Below, piece after piece: positions 23,846-32,708 of a DNA stretch of 51,008 nt (position 1 is the first letter of the stretch; each line of letters opens with the position of its first letter). The translations under genes were made by a program, and so were the position numbers. Under the pieces are notes generated by a model, which ran no database searches, was not told the origin of the DNA, and saw nothing but the letters and a program-made list of their open reading frames with translations. This stretch comes from DASQQQ01 sp036390995 (GTDB lineage: Bacteria > Actinomycetota > UBA4738 > HRBIN12): positions 1 through 51,008 of the forward strand of contig DASWAT010000100.1 of the NCBI GenBank assembly GCA_036390995.1, in the 5' to 3' direction.

Positions 23846-24790
23846 TCAGATCCCGCGCAGGAACGCGACCGTCTCGCCCAGACCGTCCTCCAGGTGCGTC
23901 CAGGGCTTCCAGCCGAGGGCTTCCGCCGCAAGGGCATTGTCCAACGCGCAGCGGCGCAGCTCTCCCGCGGGAACGGGCCCGTGCTCGGGTCGTCCGGAGA
24001 ACCCCGTGATCTCGGCGAGCATGCGATAGAGCCCGTTCACCGAGGTCTCGAGCCCCGTACCCACGTTGAGCAGCCGGCCGTCGCCGCGCTCGGCCGCGAG
24101 GGCGAACGCGTGGACCGCGTCGTCGATGAACACGTAGTCGCGGGTCTGGTTCCCGTCTCCGAAGATCGTCGGCGTCTGTTCCGCGAGCATCCTCGACGCG
24201 AAGATCGCGACCACGCCCGCTTCCCCGTGTGGGTCCTGGCGCGGTCCGTACACGTTCGCGAGGGCGAGCGCCGTGGACGCGATGCCCCGGTAGCGCTCGT
24301 AGAAGGCCAGGTAGTCGAGGGCCACCTTCTTGGTGATGCCGTACGGCGAGAGCGGATGCGACCCTGCGGCCGCCGTCTCCCTCACGGGGACCTTCCGGGG
24401 CTCACCGTAGAGGGTTCCGCCGGACGCGGCGAACACCACTTTCCGTACACCGGTCTTCACGCCACACTCCAGGACGTTCAGCAGGCCCATGACGTTCACG
24501 CTGGCGTCGTGGACGGGATCCGAGATGGAGGGCCGCACGCCGGCCTGCGCCGCAAGGTGCATGACGACCTCCGGACGATGGCGCTCGAAGAGCGGCAAGA
24601 GCCCGTCCGCGCGTACGTCCATGTTGAAGAACGTGAACTCCTTGCCGTACCCACGCGCCTCGCCGAGGTTCGCGATGCGGCCGGTCGACAGGTCGTCCAC
24701 CGCGATCACTCGGTGTCCCTCGGCGAGGAGCCGGTCGCAGAGGTGCGAGCCGATGAAGCCCGCGCCCCCCGTCACCAGGAACGCGGTCAT
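23846..24790 (-). CDS. NAD-dependent nucleotide-sugar epimerase/dehydratase (GalE-like)
   Basis: The 314-residue extended SDR has 'LVTGGAGFIGSH' at residues 5-16, D32 in 'AVDDLSTG' for NAD, 'HLAAQAGVRPSI', the catalytic 'SGGTLYG' and Y150-x-x-x-K154 in 'YGITK'. 'ANVYGPRQDPHGEAGVVAIF' is typical of UDP-glucose 4-epimerase-like enzymes. It converts a UDP-hexose by oxidation and reduction at C4. The precise substrate is not fixed. The ATG start overlaps the tsaD stop (ATGA), so it is the last gene of the housekeeping operon. Its product could feed the polysaccharide locus elsewhere in the window. Confidence 0.83.
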   Translation of the reverse strand: MTAFLVTGGAGFIGSHLCDRLLAEGHRVIAVDDLSTGRIANLGEARGYGKEFTFFNMDVRADGLLPLFERHRPEVVMHLAAQAGVRPSISDPVHDASVNVMGLLNVLECGVKTGVRKVVFAASGGTLYGEPRKVPVRETAAAGSHPLSPYGITKKVALDYLAFYERYRGIASTALALANVYGPRQDPHGEAGVVAIFASRMLAEQTPTIFGDGNQTRDYVFIDDAVHAFALAAERGDGRLLNVGTGLETSVNGLYRMLAEITGFSGRPEHGPVPAGELRRCALDNALAAEALGWKPWTHLEDGLGETVAFLRGI

Positions 24791-25788
24791 GAAAGCTCCA
24801 GCCCCGGATCGGCGGCGACGTCGAACGGCGTGCGCTCGCCCCGCTCCAGCCGCGATGCTCCCGCGGCCGCGATCATCGCCCCGTTGTCCGTACAGAGCGG
24901 CAGCGAGGGGAAGCGCACCTCCAGGCTCGCCTCCGCGCAGGCCTTCTCCATCCGTTCGCGAAGCCGCGTGTTCGCCACCACCCCTCCGCCGAGCAGGACG
25001 GCCCCCGCACCGCGCTCCTTGGCCGCGGTGATCGTCTTCGCGACCTGGACGTCCACGATCGCTTCCTGGAACGAGGCGGCCAGGTCCGCAGGATCGATCG
25101 AGCGGCCCGCCGTCTGCTCGCCCTTCACGTACCGCAACACGGCGGTCTTCAGTCCCGACAACGAGAAATCGTAGTCGCCCGAGTCCATCATGGCTCGGGG
25201 CAGACGGATCGCCTGCGGGTCACCCGACCGCGCCAACCGGTCCAGCGCGGGACCGCCGGGGAATCCCAATCCCAGGAACCGGGCGATCTTGTCGAACGCC
25301 TCCCCCGCCGCGTCGTCCACCGTCTGTCCGAGGACCTCGTACCGATGGAGCTCCGGCATCCACACGAGCATCGTGTGGCCTCCCGAAACGACGAGGCACA
25401 CGTACGGCGGCTCCGGCGGACCGTGCTCGAGGAAGTTGGCCCAGATGTGCCCTTCCAGGTGGTTCACGCCGATGAAGGCGGCCCGGGTGGCCAGGGCCAC
25501 GGCTTTGGCTGCGGCCATCCCAACCAGCAGCGCTCCGACGAGCCCCGGTCCCACCGTGACCGCCACCCCGTCCAGGTCGGAGAACCGGCACCCGGCCTGT
25601 TCGAGGGCCTCGTCCAACAAGGGGTTCAGGGCCTCGACGTGAGCCCGGGCCGCGACCTCCGGCACCACGCCGCCGAAGCGCGCGTGCAGGTCGATCTGGC
25701 TGGCGATGAGGTTCGAGCGAACCCGGCCGTCCTCCACCACCGCGACGGCGGTCTCGTCGCACGACGTCTCGATCCCGAGGACCTTCAC
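24787..25788 (-). CDS. tsaD: tRNA N6-adenosine threonylcarbamoyltransferase TsaD
   Basis: The 333-residue protein starts at GTG 25788. The Kae1/TsaD hallmarks are present: 'VLGIETSCDETAVAVV' at the N-terminus, 'HFGGVVPE'-like 'RFGGVVPEVAARAH', the metal-binding H110-x-x-x-H114 in 'GVNHLEGH', 'VSGGHTMLV', and the third ligand Asp in 'CTDNGAMIA'. TsaD moves the threonylcarbamoyl group from TC-AMP to A37 of ANN-decoding tRNAs, working with TsaB and TsaE, both encoded just upstream. Length is normal. Ten bases separate it from rimI. Confidence 0.95.
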   Translation of the reverse strand: MKVLGIETSCDETAVAVVEDGRVRSNLIASQIDLHARFGGVVPEVAARAHVEALNPLLDEALEQAGCRFSDLDGVAVTVGPGLVGALLVGMAAAKAVALATRAAFIGVNHLEGHIWANFLEHGPPEPPYVCLVVSGGHTMLVWMPELHRYEVLGQTVDDAAGEAFDKIARFLGLGFPGGPALDRLARSGDPQAIRLPRAMMDSGDYDFSLSGLKTAVLRYVKGEQTAGRSIDPADLAASFQEAIVDVQVAKTITAAKERGAGAVLLGGGVVANTRLRERMEKACAEASLEVRFPSLPLCTDNGAMIAAAGASRLERGERTPFDVAADPGLELS

Positions 25789-25798
25789 GCGGGCTCGC

Positions 25799-26290
25799 TC
25801 ACGGGCGGATGCCTTCGGGGACCACGGTCATGAGGCCGCGCAGACGCTCCTGGTACTCGCGGCCACGGATGCCGTCGAGCCACATGATGAGCGCGTCCTC
25901 GCCGATCTCCTGATAGTAGTTGCGGCGCACCCCGACCGGCCGGAACCCGAACCTCCCGTACAGGCGCTGGGCGCCCCAGTTCGACACGCGAACCTCCAGC
26001 GACACGGCCTCGGCCCCCATGACGATGGCGTTCTGGATCAGGTCGTGGAGCAGCCGCGAGCCGATCTTGTGCCGGTGATGGATCGGGTCCACCGCGACGT
26101 TCGTGACGTGGGCCTCCTCGCCGTAGCTGATGAGGCCTCCGTAGCCCACGACCTCACGGTCGATCCGGGCCACGAGGTAGCAACGGTTGTGGGTCTCGCT
26201 CATCTCGGACAGGAACAGGTTCGGGCTCCACGGGCGCGGGTAGACCTGGCGTTCGATCGCCATCACGCCGCGCAGGTGGCGGCGCTTCAT
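25799..26290 (-). CDS. rimI: ribosomal-protein-alanine-type N-acetyltransferase RimI
   Basis: The 163-residue GNAT protein begins 'MKRRHLRGVMAIERQVYPRPW'. The acetyl-CoA loop region is 'VAVDPIHHRHKIGSRLLHDLI', and 'LEVRVSNWGAQRLYGRFGFRPVGVRRNYY' is the RimI C-terminal pattern. I chose ATG 26290 because GAGGTGA lies five bases upstream; a GTG three codons earlier is possible. RimI acetylates protein N-termini such as S18 in E. coli. Position between tsaB and tsaD is a common arrangement. His-rich 'HHRHK' in the CoA loop is slightly unusual against Q/R-x-x-G-x-G/A. Confidence 0.9.
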   Translation of the reverse strand: MKRRHLRGVMAIERQVYPRPWSPNLFLSEMSETHNRCYLVARIDREVVGYGGLISYGEEAHVTNVAVDPIHHRHKIGSRLLHDLIQNAIVMGAEAVSLEVRVSNWGAQRLYGRFGFRPVGVRRNYYQEIGEDALIMWLDGIRGREYQERLRGLMTVVPEGIRP

Positions 26291-26300
26291 CCTGGTCACC

Positions 26301-27008
26301 TCAAGCCGAGGCGCCTCGATGTCGCTGGTCCCAAGCGATCTCCGCATCCGATCTCCGCAGGTACAGGGGCACGACGTCGGCCGCCCGGTCTTGCTCCTCT
26401 CGGATGAACCGGGGAACAGCCAGTTCGACCAGCGCCGAGGCCGCAGGATGAGCCTCGGCCGCCGATGCGAACTCGGTCCCGCCCCCCGATCCCTCCAGTC
26501 GTGTCCGGTACAGGATGGCACCGTTTCCGACGAGCAACACGTCTTCTCCCGTGGCCTGCAGGTCTGCGGCCAGGTGTTCCGGCGGGCCGACCTGGGGCTC
26601 GCCCTGTCGCATGACGCCGCCGGGGACGGGGCGGTAGAGGGCGTAGAAGACCTCTCCCCGGCGCGCGTCGATCACCGCAGCGACCAGCCGGGCCGTGTAC
26701 CGGACCCGGAACGCCAGCGTGTCAAGGGACGGGATCCCCAGCAGGGGAACGGCGAGCACTTGCGCCAGCGCCTTCCCCGTCTCGATCCCCACCCGGAGCC
26801 CCGTGAACAGCCCCGGTCCCAACCCAACCGCCACGCCGCCGACCTGTCGCAGCTCCAAGCCGCTCCAGGACAGGAGGTGGTCGAGCGCGGGGACCACCGC
26901 GTCGCGGCGCGCCGGTCCCGTGAACTGCATGCTGGCCAGGATGCCCTGCTCGGTGCCGAACGCGATCGAGGTCTGCGGCGTGGAGGTCTCGATCCCGAGC
27001 ACGATCAT
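26301..27008 (-). CDS. tsaB: tRNA threonylcarbamoyladenosine complex partner TsaB
   Basis: The 235-residue protein starts at ATG 27008 with an ATGA overlap onto tsaE. 'MIVLGIETSTPQTSIAF' and 'VAVGLGPGLFTGLRVGIETGKALA' are the standard TsaB ASKHA-fold segments. TsaB lacks catalysis itself and forms a heterodimer with TsaD, with TsaE docking at the interface. The C-terminal third (from about residue 150) is less conserved, as usual. Gene order tsaE-tsaB-rimI-tsaD shows a single functional unit for t6A synthesis. Confidence 0.92.
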   Translation of the reverse strand: MIVLGIETSTPQTSIAFGTEQGILASMQFTGPARRDAVVPALDHLLSWSGLELRQVGGVAVGLGPGLFTGLRVGIETGKALAQVLAVPLLGIPSLDTLAFRVRYTARLVAAVIDARRGEVFYALYRPVPGGVMRQGEPQVGPPEHLAADLQATGEDVLLVGNGAILYRTRLEGSGGGTEFASAAEAHPAASALVELAVPRFIREEQDRAADVVPLYLRRSDAEIAWDQRHRGASA

Positions 27009-27496
27009 GCGGCACGGCTCCAGCGCTGCACGGCAAGACCCAGCCGCTCCCACCGGGCGGCCCACGAGGGGCCTACGCCGGACACCCGGATCCGCCGCTC
27101 CTCGCCCTCGCCGGGAACGGTGAGCTCCACCACGAGGTGCGCCTCCGGGAGGATCCCCTCGACGGCGTCGCCCCACTCCACGAACAGCACCCCGCCCTCG
27201 GCGAGCATCTCGTCCAGGCCGAGATCCAGGACGTCCTGGACCCGCTCGAGCCGGTACACGTCGACGTGGAAGGCGCGCAGCTCGCGGCCCTGGTACTCCC
27301 GCACGAGCGTGAAGGTCGGCGAGACGACCCGGCCCTCGAACCCCAGGGCCCGCGCCGCGCCCTGCACCAGGGTGGTCTTGCCGGCTCCGAGCTCCCCCGT
27401 GAGCGCCACCGCGTCGCCGGCGCGCAGCAGCGACGCCAGGGCCTCCCCGATCGCGCGGGTGTCCCCTGGGGTCGGCGCCGAGAGCTCCAGGTCCAT
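27005..27496 (-). CDS. tsaE: tRNA threonylcarbamoyladenosine ATPase TsaE
   Basis: The 163-residue protein has Walker A 'LTGELGAGKTTL' (residues 32-43), 'VVSPTFTLVREY', 'AFHVDVYRLE' and 'LFVEWGD', which are the TsaE (YjeE) motifs. It hydrolyses ATP to reset the TsaBD complex. ATG 27496 overlaps the upstream uracil-DNA glycosylase stop by one base (TGATG). The open frame upstream of this ATG has no homology. The C-terminal 20 residues ('WAARWERLGLAVQRW') extend slightly past the usual end. Confidence 0.92.
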   Translation of the reverse strand: MDLELSAPTPGDTRAIGEALASLLRAGDAVALTGELGAGKTTLVQGAARALGFEGRVVSPTFTLVREYQGRELRAFHVDVYRLERVQDVLDLGLDEMLAEGGVLFVEWGDAVEGILPEAHLVVELTVPGEGEERRIRVSGVGPSWAARWERLGLAVQRWSRAA

Positions 27497-28095
27497 CAGA
27501 ACAGCCCGAGCTGCTCTTCCGGGGACGGCGGCGGCGCCTCGGCGAGCGCAGCGCGGATCTCCTGGAAGTCGGCGCGCAGTGCCGTCATCTGCGACGAGCT
27601 CTCCCCTCCCCCATGCAGGATCGCCGCAGGATGGAACGTGGGGATGACCACGCGGCCGTCCACCGTGAAGCGCTGCCCCCGAACCCGGCTGATCGAAACC
27701 TGCTTGTCCAGGATGAACCGCGTGGCCCAGTTCCCGAGCGTGACGATCACGCGGGGATCCACCAACTGGATGCGCTCCCGCAGCCACGGTGAGCAGGCCT
27801 CCACCTCATCCGGGTACGGGTCTCGGTTCCCAGGAGGTCTGCACAAGATGACGTTGTTGATGTACACGTCTTCGCGGGCCAGGCCGGCCTCGGACAGCAT
27901 GCGGTTCAGGAGCTGTCCGGCGGCGCCGACGAACGGCAAGCCCTGCTTGTCCTCGTGGTAGCCGGGGCCCTCGCCGATGAACATGAGATCTGCGGTGGGG
28001 CTCCCTACGCCGTACACCACCTGCGTACGCCCCTGCGCGAGCCGGCACTTCGTGCACGTCGAGGCCTCGCGCGCGGCCTCCTCGAGCGTCCTCAT
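27496..28095 (-). CDS. type-4 uracil-DNA glycosylase with iron-sulfur cluster
   Basis: The 199-residue protein has four Cys spaced for a [4Fe-4S] cluster: C14-x-x-C17, C85 and C101. The active-site strands are 'MFIGEGPGYHED' (39-50), with 'GLPFVGAAGQLL', and the C-terminal 'PTFHPAAIL' (H155). These mark family 4 (thermophile-type) uracil-DNA glycosylases, common in Actinobacteria, which remove uracil from DNA as the first step of base excision repair. The start overlaps the upstream peptidase stop (ATGA). It is in the housekeeping operon but has no evident link to t6A synthesis. Confidence 0.92.
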   Translation of the reverse strand: MRTLEEAAREASTCTKCRLAQGRTQVVYGVGSPTADLMFIGEGPGYHEDKQGLPFVGAAGQLLNRMLSEAGLAREDVYINNVILCRPPGNRDPYPDEVEACSPWLRERIQLVDPRVIVTLGNWATRFILDKQVSISRVRGQRFTVDGRVVIPTFHPAAILHGGGESSSQMTALRADFQEIRAALAEAPPPSPEEQLGLF

Positions 28096-29009
28096 AGGAT
28101 CTCCCCCACGGCCGGGGCCCCGGCGATGCCCGTCGCCGTCGTGACCCCTCGCCGGATCGACTCGCGAACGGCCGACCCGGCCAGCCGTTCAAGCGTGTCC
28201 TGCGAAGCTTCCATCTCCCCCGTGGCGAGGGCGAACACGGTGTCGCCGTCCCACAGCGTGTGGGCCGGCCGCACCACCTCGGTCACCGCGTCGTGCGCCG
28301 AGATCGCCAGCAGGTGCGCCCGCTCCTTCGACAATCGGGCGTTCGTGGCCACGACGCCGATGATCGTGTTCGTCCACGGCCCCTCCGGCCACGGCTCCTG
28401 CTCGGCGGCTTCCTCGGGGCCGGGCCGCGCGCCGGCGATCACCCGATCGTCCTCGCCGAGGATCTCGCCGACCGCGTTCACCGCGAACAGCGCACCGACG
28501 ACGATGCCGTCCTCGGCGGCCGAGGCGGTGCCGATCCCGCCCTTCATCTGGCGGGCCGGGCCGTGGAGCTTGGCCACGGTGGCGCCTGTCCCCGCCCCCA
28601 CCGAGCCCTCGGTCACCTGCTCGGAGGCCGCGTCGCACGCCGCGTAGCCCTCGCTGGCCCCCGGCCTGGCTTTCGGATCGCCCACCCCGAGGTCGAACAG
28701 CGCGGCCGCGGGCACGATCGGGACCACGGCCACGCCGGTGGGGAACCCGACCCCACGCTCCTCGAGGTACCGCATCACGCCACCCGCCGCCGCCAGGCCG
28801 AACGCGCTTCCCCCCGTGAGCAGGACCGCGTGGACCTCGCTCACCAGCATGCCGGGGCGCAGCAGATCGGTCTCGCGCGTGGCGGGCGCGCCTCCCCGGA
28901 TCTCGCCGCTGCCGACCGTGCCGGCCGGACACAGGACCACCGTGCAGCCTGTGAGCCCATCCGGATCGGTGGCGTGCCCGACCCTGATACCCCGGACCGC
29001 CGTGATCAC
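28092..29009 (-). CDS. P1 family peptidase / DmpA-like (S58) protein
   Basis: The 305-residue protein starts at GTG 29009, a GTGA overlap with the hydrolase stop. The N-terminus 'VRGIRVGHATDPDGLTGCTVVLCP' and the later 'AVLLTGGSAFGLAAAGGVMRYLEERGVGF', 'GSVGAGTGATVAK' and 'MKGGIGTASA' are the DmpA/P1-peptidase hallmarks. Members self-cleave to an Ntn-hydrolase-like alpha/beta form and act as aminopeptidases or beta-peptidyl hydrolases. I expect cleavage in the 'NTIIGVVATNARL' to 'GGIGTAS' half but cannot set the site with certainty. The substrate is unknown, and the place in this operon is shared with other Actinobacteria only as far as I recall. Confidence 0.82.
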   Translation of the reverse strand: MITAVRGIRVGHATDPDGLTGCTVVLCPAGTVGSGEIRGGAPATRETDLLRPGMLVSEVHAVLLTGGSAFGLAAAGGVMRYLEERGVGFPTGVAVVPIVPAAALFDLGVGDPKARPGASEGYAACDAASEQVTEGSVGAGTGATVAKLHGPARQMKGGIGTASAAEDGIVVGALFAVNAVGEILGEDDRVIAGARPGPEEAAEQEPWPEGPWTNTIIGVVATNARLSKERAHLLAISAHDAVTEVVRPAHTLWDGDTVFALATGEMEASQDTLERLAGSAVRESIRRGVTTATGIAGAPAVGEIL

Positions 29010-30082
29010 GTCCGCCCCCTCCTCCCCCGCGAAGGCCCTCCCCCGCCTCCGGCGGCCCCGCGGGCCCGCCGGGCGCTCCCCATCACCTCGTCGGCGAACG
29101 CAGCGAGCCGTTCGCTCACGTCCTCGTGGCGTTCGAGCATGGCCATGTGGCCGGCCGCCTCGATGATGGCCAGCCGGGCATCGGGCAGCTCGCCGGCCAT
29201 CACCACCGCCGACGAGGGCGGCGTCACCCGGTCGTGCTCGCCGACCATCACGAGCGCGGGCACCTTGACCCGTCCGAGCACGTCGCGAAGGTCGACGTCC
29301 ATCAGGCCGGCCAGGCCGTCGGTCCACACGGCGCTGGGCGCCCGTGCGGCCAGGCCCACCACGTAGCGCACGAGGTGCGGGGAGGCCTCCGGCGCGAACT
29401 GCGTGATCCTCGCGACCAGGCCCGCGACGTCGGTCGGCGCGGACAGGACGTACCGCCGGAGCCGGTTCACCCGCTGCGCGGCCTGCGACAGCGAGCCCAG
29501 ACGGGGTCGCAGCAGCTCGGTCACGGAGCCCATCGCCCCTCGCAGCAGATCCGATGCCGCCGCCCCCACGAACGCCGTTCCTGCGACCGGACCGTCCAGC
29601 AGGTCGGGCCGGGAGGCCGCCATGGACAGGATCGACATCGCCCCCATGCTGTGGCCCACGACGACGGCAGGGCCCGGCACGGCGGTCTCGAGCACCGTAA
29701 CCAGGTCGCGGCCCATCGCCTCGACCGACAGGTCTCCGGAGGCGGCGGCGGCGCTCCGGCCGTGGGAGCGCAGGTCGAACAGGACGCAGCGGAACCTCTC
29801 GGAGAGCGTGGTCCACTGATAGTGCCAGGTCGTCATGTCCAGACTGAACCCGTGGACGAACACGATCGCCGGGTTCCGGGGATCGCCGGCGGCGCGAACG
29901 GCCAGCCGGGTGCCGTCGAAAGACTCCACCATGCCGAGGTCGTCCGGGGGCAGCATCGAGAGCGGCTCCTCGGCTTCGGGATCGCCTCGCCGCCGGCCGA
30001 GGAGCATCCTGCCCACGGCGCCTCCGGCGACCGCGCCGGCGGCGAGGCCGGCCGTGACGAGGGCGGCCCTTCGCCGGCTCAT
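29006..30082 (-). CDS. membrane-anchored alpha/beta hydrolase
   Basis: The 358-residue protein starts at ATG 30082, with an ATGA overlap onto alr. A short basic N-terminus and hydrophobic stretch (residues 1-29, 'SRRRAALVTAGLAAGAVAGG') look like an anchor or signal. The hydrolase core has the oxyanion strand 'VFVHGFSLDM', the nucleophile elbow G-H-S145-M-G, the acid Asp in 'VMVGEHDRVTPP' and the His in 'EAAGHMAMLE'. The last 20 residues are Gly/Arg-rich. Between alr and the t6A genes, such hydrolases are frequent in Actinobacteria, but the substrate is unknown. An esterase or lipase role is the safest reading. Confidence 0.83.
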   Translation of the reverse strand: MSRRRAALVTAGLAAGAVAGGAVGRMLLGRRRGDPEAEEPLSMLPPDDLGMVESFDGTRLAVRAAGDPRNPAIVFVHGFSLDMTTWHYQWTTLSERFRCVLFDLRSHGRSAAAASGDLSVEAMGRDLVTVLETAVPGPAVVVGHSMGAMSILSMAASRPDLLDGPVAGTAFVGAAASDLLRGAMGSVTELLRPRLGSLSQAAQRVNRLRRYVLSAPTDVAGLVARITQFAPEASPHLVRYVVGLAARAPSAVWTDGLAGLMDVDLRDVLGRVKVPALVMVGEHDRVTPPSSAVVMAGELPDARLAIIEAAGHMAMLERHEDVSERLAAFADEVMGSARRARGAAGGGGGPSRGRRGRT

Positions 30083-31185
30083 CCTCGGTACTCCCGCGGG
30101 ACGCGCTCGGAGATGGCCGTGACCACCTCGTAGCCGATCGTCCCCATGTGCGCCCCGAGCTCCTCCGCGGTGATCCGCTCCTGCCCCTGCGCGCCCACGA
30201 GGATCACCTCGTCGCCGGCGGCCACCTCGTCGTCGCCGCAGTCCACGAGGATCATGTCCATCGTGACCGTGCCGGCCACGCGGTGCCGCCGCCCCCGGAT
30301 CAGCACCTCGGCCCGGGACGACAGGGCTCGAGCGTACCCGTCCTCGTACCCCACGGGGACCGTGGCCACGTTCGCGTCGCGCTCCACCACGTACCGCCAG
30401 CCGTACGAGATCCGCTCGCCGGCCGCGAGCCGGTGGACCAGCGTGACCGCCGATCGCCACGTGAGCGCGGGCCGCAGGCCGAACCTGGGGCCGATGCCGC
30501 CTCCCGGGTCCACCCCGTACATCGCGGCACCCGTCCGCACGATGTCCAGATGCGCGTCCCGGTACAGGATCGTGGCCGCGCTGTTCGCCGCGTGGAGGCA
30601 CCGGGGCGACACACCCGCCGCGCGGATGGCGGCGACCGCCTCCCGGAGGCGCGCGAGCTGCCCCAGGGTGCCGGCCTCGTCCTCCTCGGAGCAGGCGAAG
30701 TGGGTCCACACGCCCTCGAGCTCGAGTCCGGCCTCGACGATGCGACGGGCGAACGCCGGCGCTTCGGCCGGCGGCCACAACCCCACCCGGTGCATCCCGG
30801 TGTCGATCTTCAGGTGGACGCCGACCGGGCGTCCCATCGCGGACGCGGCCTCGGCGACGCCGGCAAGCCCCGCCTCGCTGTACACGGTCGGGGTCAGGGC
30901 GTGTGCCATGGCCTCCTTCTCCGCTCCCGGAGGGAACTCCGACAGCACGAGCACCGGCGCGTCGATCCCGGCGTCGCGTAGCGCGATGCCCTCCTCGACG
31001 AGGGCCACGCCGAGCCAGGTGGCGCCCGCCTCGAGCGCGGCCCGAGCCACGGGGACGTCGCCGTGGCCGTAACCGTCGGCCTTCAGCACGGCCATGAGCT
31101 CGGCGTCGGAGGGCTTGAGGAGCCGGACGTTGTGGCGGATCGCATCGAGGTCGACCTCGACGACGGTGGGGCGATACCGGATCAC
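30079..31185 (-). CDS. alr: alanine racemase
   Basis: The 368-residue protein starts at GTG 31185 (GTGA overlap with nnr). Fold-type III PLP enzyme: K35 in 'AVLKADGYGHG' binds PLP, 'IDTGMHRVG' and 'HAANSAA' line the barrel, and the catalytic Tyr of the second subunit is in 'GERISYGWRY'. 'VGYEDGYAR' and 'MDMILVD' close the C-terminal beta domain. It converts L- to D-alanine for peptidoglycan. A much longer open frame upstream is a composition artefact. Length is normal for the family. Confidence 0.95.
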   Translation of the reverse strand: MIRYRPTVVEVDLDAIRHNVRLLKPSDAELMAVLKADGYGHGDVPVARAALEAGATWLGVALVEEGIALRDAGIDAPVLVLSEFPPGAEKEAMAHALTPTVYSEAGLAGVAEAASAMGRPVGVHLKIDTGMHRVGLWPPAEAPAFARRIVEAGLELEGVWTHFACSEEDEAGTLGQLARLREAVAAIRAAGVSPRCLHAANSAATILYRDAHLDIVRTGAAMYGVDPGGGIGPRFGLRPALTWRSAVTLVHRLAAGERISYGWRYVVERDANVATVPVGYEDGYARALSSRAEVLIRGRRHRVAGTVTMDMILVDCGDDEVAAGDEVILVGAQGQERITAEELGAHMGTIGYEVVTAISERVPREYRG

Positions 31186-32708
31186 GTACCGCGAACCTCC
31201 ACGAGGGCCTGCGCGACGTGGTCGAGGACGTCGCCGGCCGTGGTCCCGTCCCCCGTTCGCTCGGCGGCCCGCCGCCCGGCCATGCCGTGAACGTAGGCGG
31301 CGCACGCCGCGGCGTCGCCCGGCGCGAGGCCCTGCGCGAGCAGGCCGGTGATCATCCCGGTGAGGACGTCGCCGGTGCCGCCCGTGGCCAGGAAGGGCCC
31401 GCCGGTCGGGTTCACCCGGACCCGGCCCTCCGGCTCGGCCACCAAGGTGCGGCTTCCCTTCAACAGCACCGTGGTCCCGGTGTCCGCGGCCAGCTTGCGA
31501 GCGTGCCCCACCCGGTCCGCTCCGACCTCGCGAGCCGTGATCCCGGCCAGGCGGGCGAACTCCCCGGCGTGCGGGGTCAGCACCGCCTCGGACCGCCGGT
31601 CGCCGAGCTCGCCCGCTCGGCCGGCGAACGCGTTCAGCCCGTCGGCGTCCACCACGACGGGGACCGGACACGATCGGACGAGCGTCCGCACGTACGCGGA
31701 GGTCTCCTCCTGGGTGGTCATCCCCGGACCGATGGCCACGGCGTCCGCGGCTTCCAGCCCCTCCTCCAGCCGCTCGATCGACGCGGCCACCGTGCCCTCC
31801 GAAGTCTCGGGAAGGGGGATGAACGTCGTTTCGCGGAGCCGGGTCTGCACCACCGGGAGGATGCCCTCGGGCACGGCCACGGTGACCAGACCCGCCCCCG
31901 CGCGGTACGCAGCCTCGGCCGCCAGACAGACCGCCCCCGTCATCAGCCGCGAACCGCCGATCACCACGGCGACGCCGGCGGCACGCTTGTGGGTCTCCGC
32001 GTCGCGGACGGGGAGCCACGCCGCAACGTCCTGCCGCTCCAGCAACCACAGGTCGCTGCCGAGCAGGTCCTGGGGGAACCCGATGTCGACGACCTCCACC
32101 AGCCCCGCGTACCCGGCGCCGGGCAGCAGGACCAGGCCGACCTTCGCCGCGCCGAACGTCACGGTGACGTCGGCGCGAACGGCGTCGCCCTCCACGGCGG
32201 CCGTCTCGCCGTTCACGCCGGAGGGGATGTCCACGGCGACGACCGGCGCCGCCGAGGCGTTCACGAGCTCGATCGCGGCCCCGTACTCGTCCTCGGGCAC
32301 CCCTCGGAAGCCGGTCCCGAAGATGGCGTCCACCACCACGTCGGCCCGGGCGACCTCGCGCTCGAGCAGGCGGGCGGCGTACGGGCGCGTGCGGACGTCG
32401 ACCTCGGACAGACGCGCGAAGTTGTCTGCGGCCGGCTCGCGCAGGTCCTCCGGGCGTCCCAGGATCACCGCGGTCACCCGCATGCCCCAGCTCGCCAGGT
32501 GCCGGGCCGCGACCAGGCCGTCGCCTCCGTTGTTGCCCTTGCCGCACACGACCACGGCGCGGCATCCGTACAGACCTCCGGCCACCGCAGCGGCGGCCCG
32601 GGCGACCTCGCGTCCCGCATGCTCCATGAGCGTGGCTGCGGCGATCCCGCGCGCCCGGCTGGCCCGGTCGAGCTCGCCGGCCTCGGCGGGGGTGAGGACC
32701 GGCTTCAT
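31182..32708 (-). CDS. nnr: bifunctional NAD(P)H-hydrate epimerase / ADP-dependent dehydratase
   Basis: The 508-residue protein starts at ATG 32708, overlapping the acpS stop (ATGA). The N-terminal epimerase half (about 1-215) has 'LMEHAGREVARA', 'VVVCGKGNNGGDGLVAARHL' and 'VVDAIFGTGFRG'. The C-terminal dehydratase half (about 225-508) has 'VVIGGSRLMTGA', 'AIGPGMT', 'VVDADGLNAF', 'LTPHAGEFARL' and the ATP-site 'NPTGGPFLATGGTGDVLTG'. It repairs hydrated NAD(P)H. Gene order acpS-nnr-alr is typical. The fused form is the norm in bacteria. Confidence 0.94.
   Translation of the reverse strand: MKPVLTPAEAGELDRASRARGIAAATLMEHAGREVARAAAAVAGGLYGCRAVVVCGKGNNGGDGLVAARHLASWGMRVTAVILGRPEDLREPAADNFARLSEVDVRTRPYAARLLEREVARADVVVDAIFGTGFRGVPEDEYGAAIELVNASAAPVVAVDIPSGVNGETAAVEGDAVRADVTVTFGAAKVGLVLLPGAGYAGLVEVVDIGFPQDLLGSDLWLLERQDVAAWLPVRDAETHKRAAGVAVVIGGSRLMTGAVCLAAEAAYRAGAGLVTVAVPEGILPVVQTRLRETTFIPLPETSEGTVAASIERLEEGLEAADAVAIGPGMTTQEETSAYVRTLVRSCPVPVVVDADGLNAFAGRAGELGDRRSEAVLTPHAGEFARLAGITAREVGADRVGHARKLAADTGTTVLLKGSRTLVAEPEGRVRVNPTGGPFLATGGTGDVLTGMITGLLAQGLAPGDAAACAAYVHGMAGRRAAERTGDGTTAGDVLDHVAQALVEVRGT

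Noticed and set aside
31186..32565. Long upstream extension of the alanine racemase frame
   Set aside because: It overlaps the well-supported nnr gene in another frame and is Arg/Gly-rich noise. The GTG at 31185 gives the normal Alr length.
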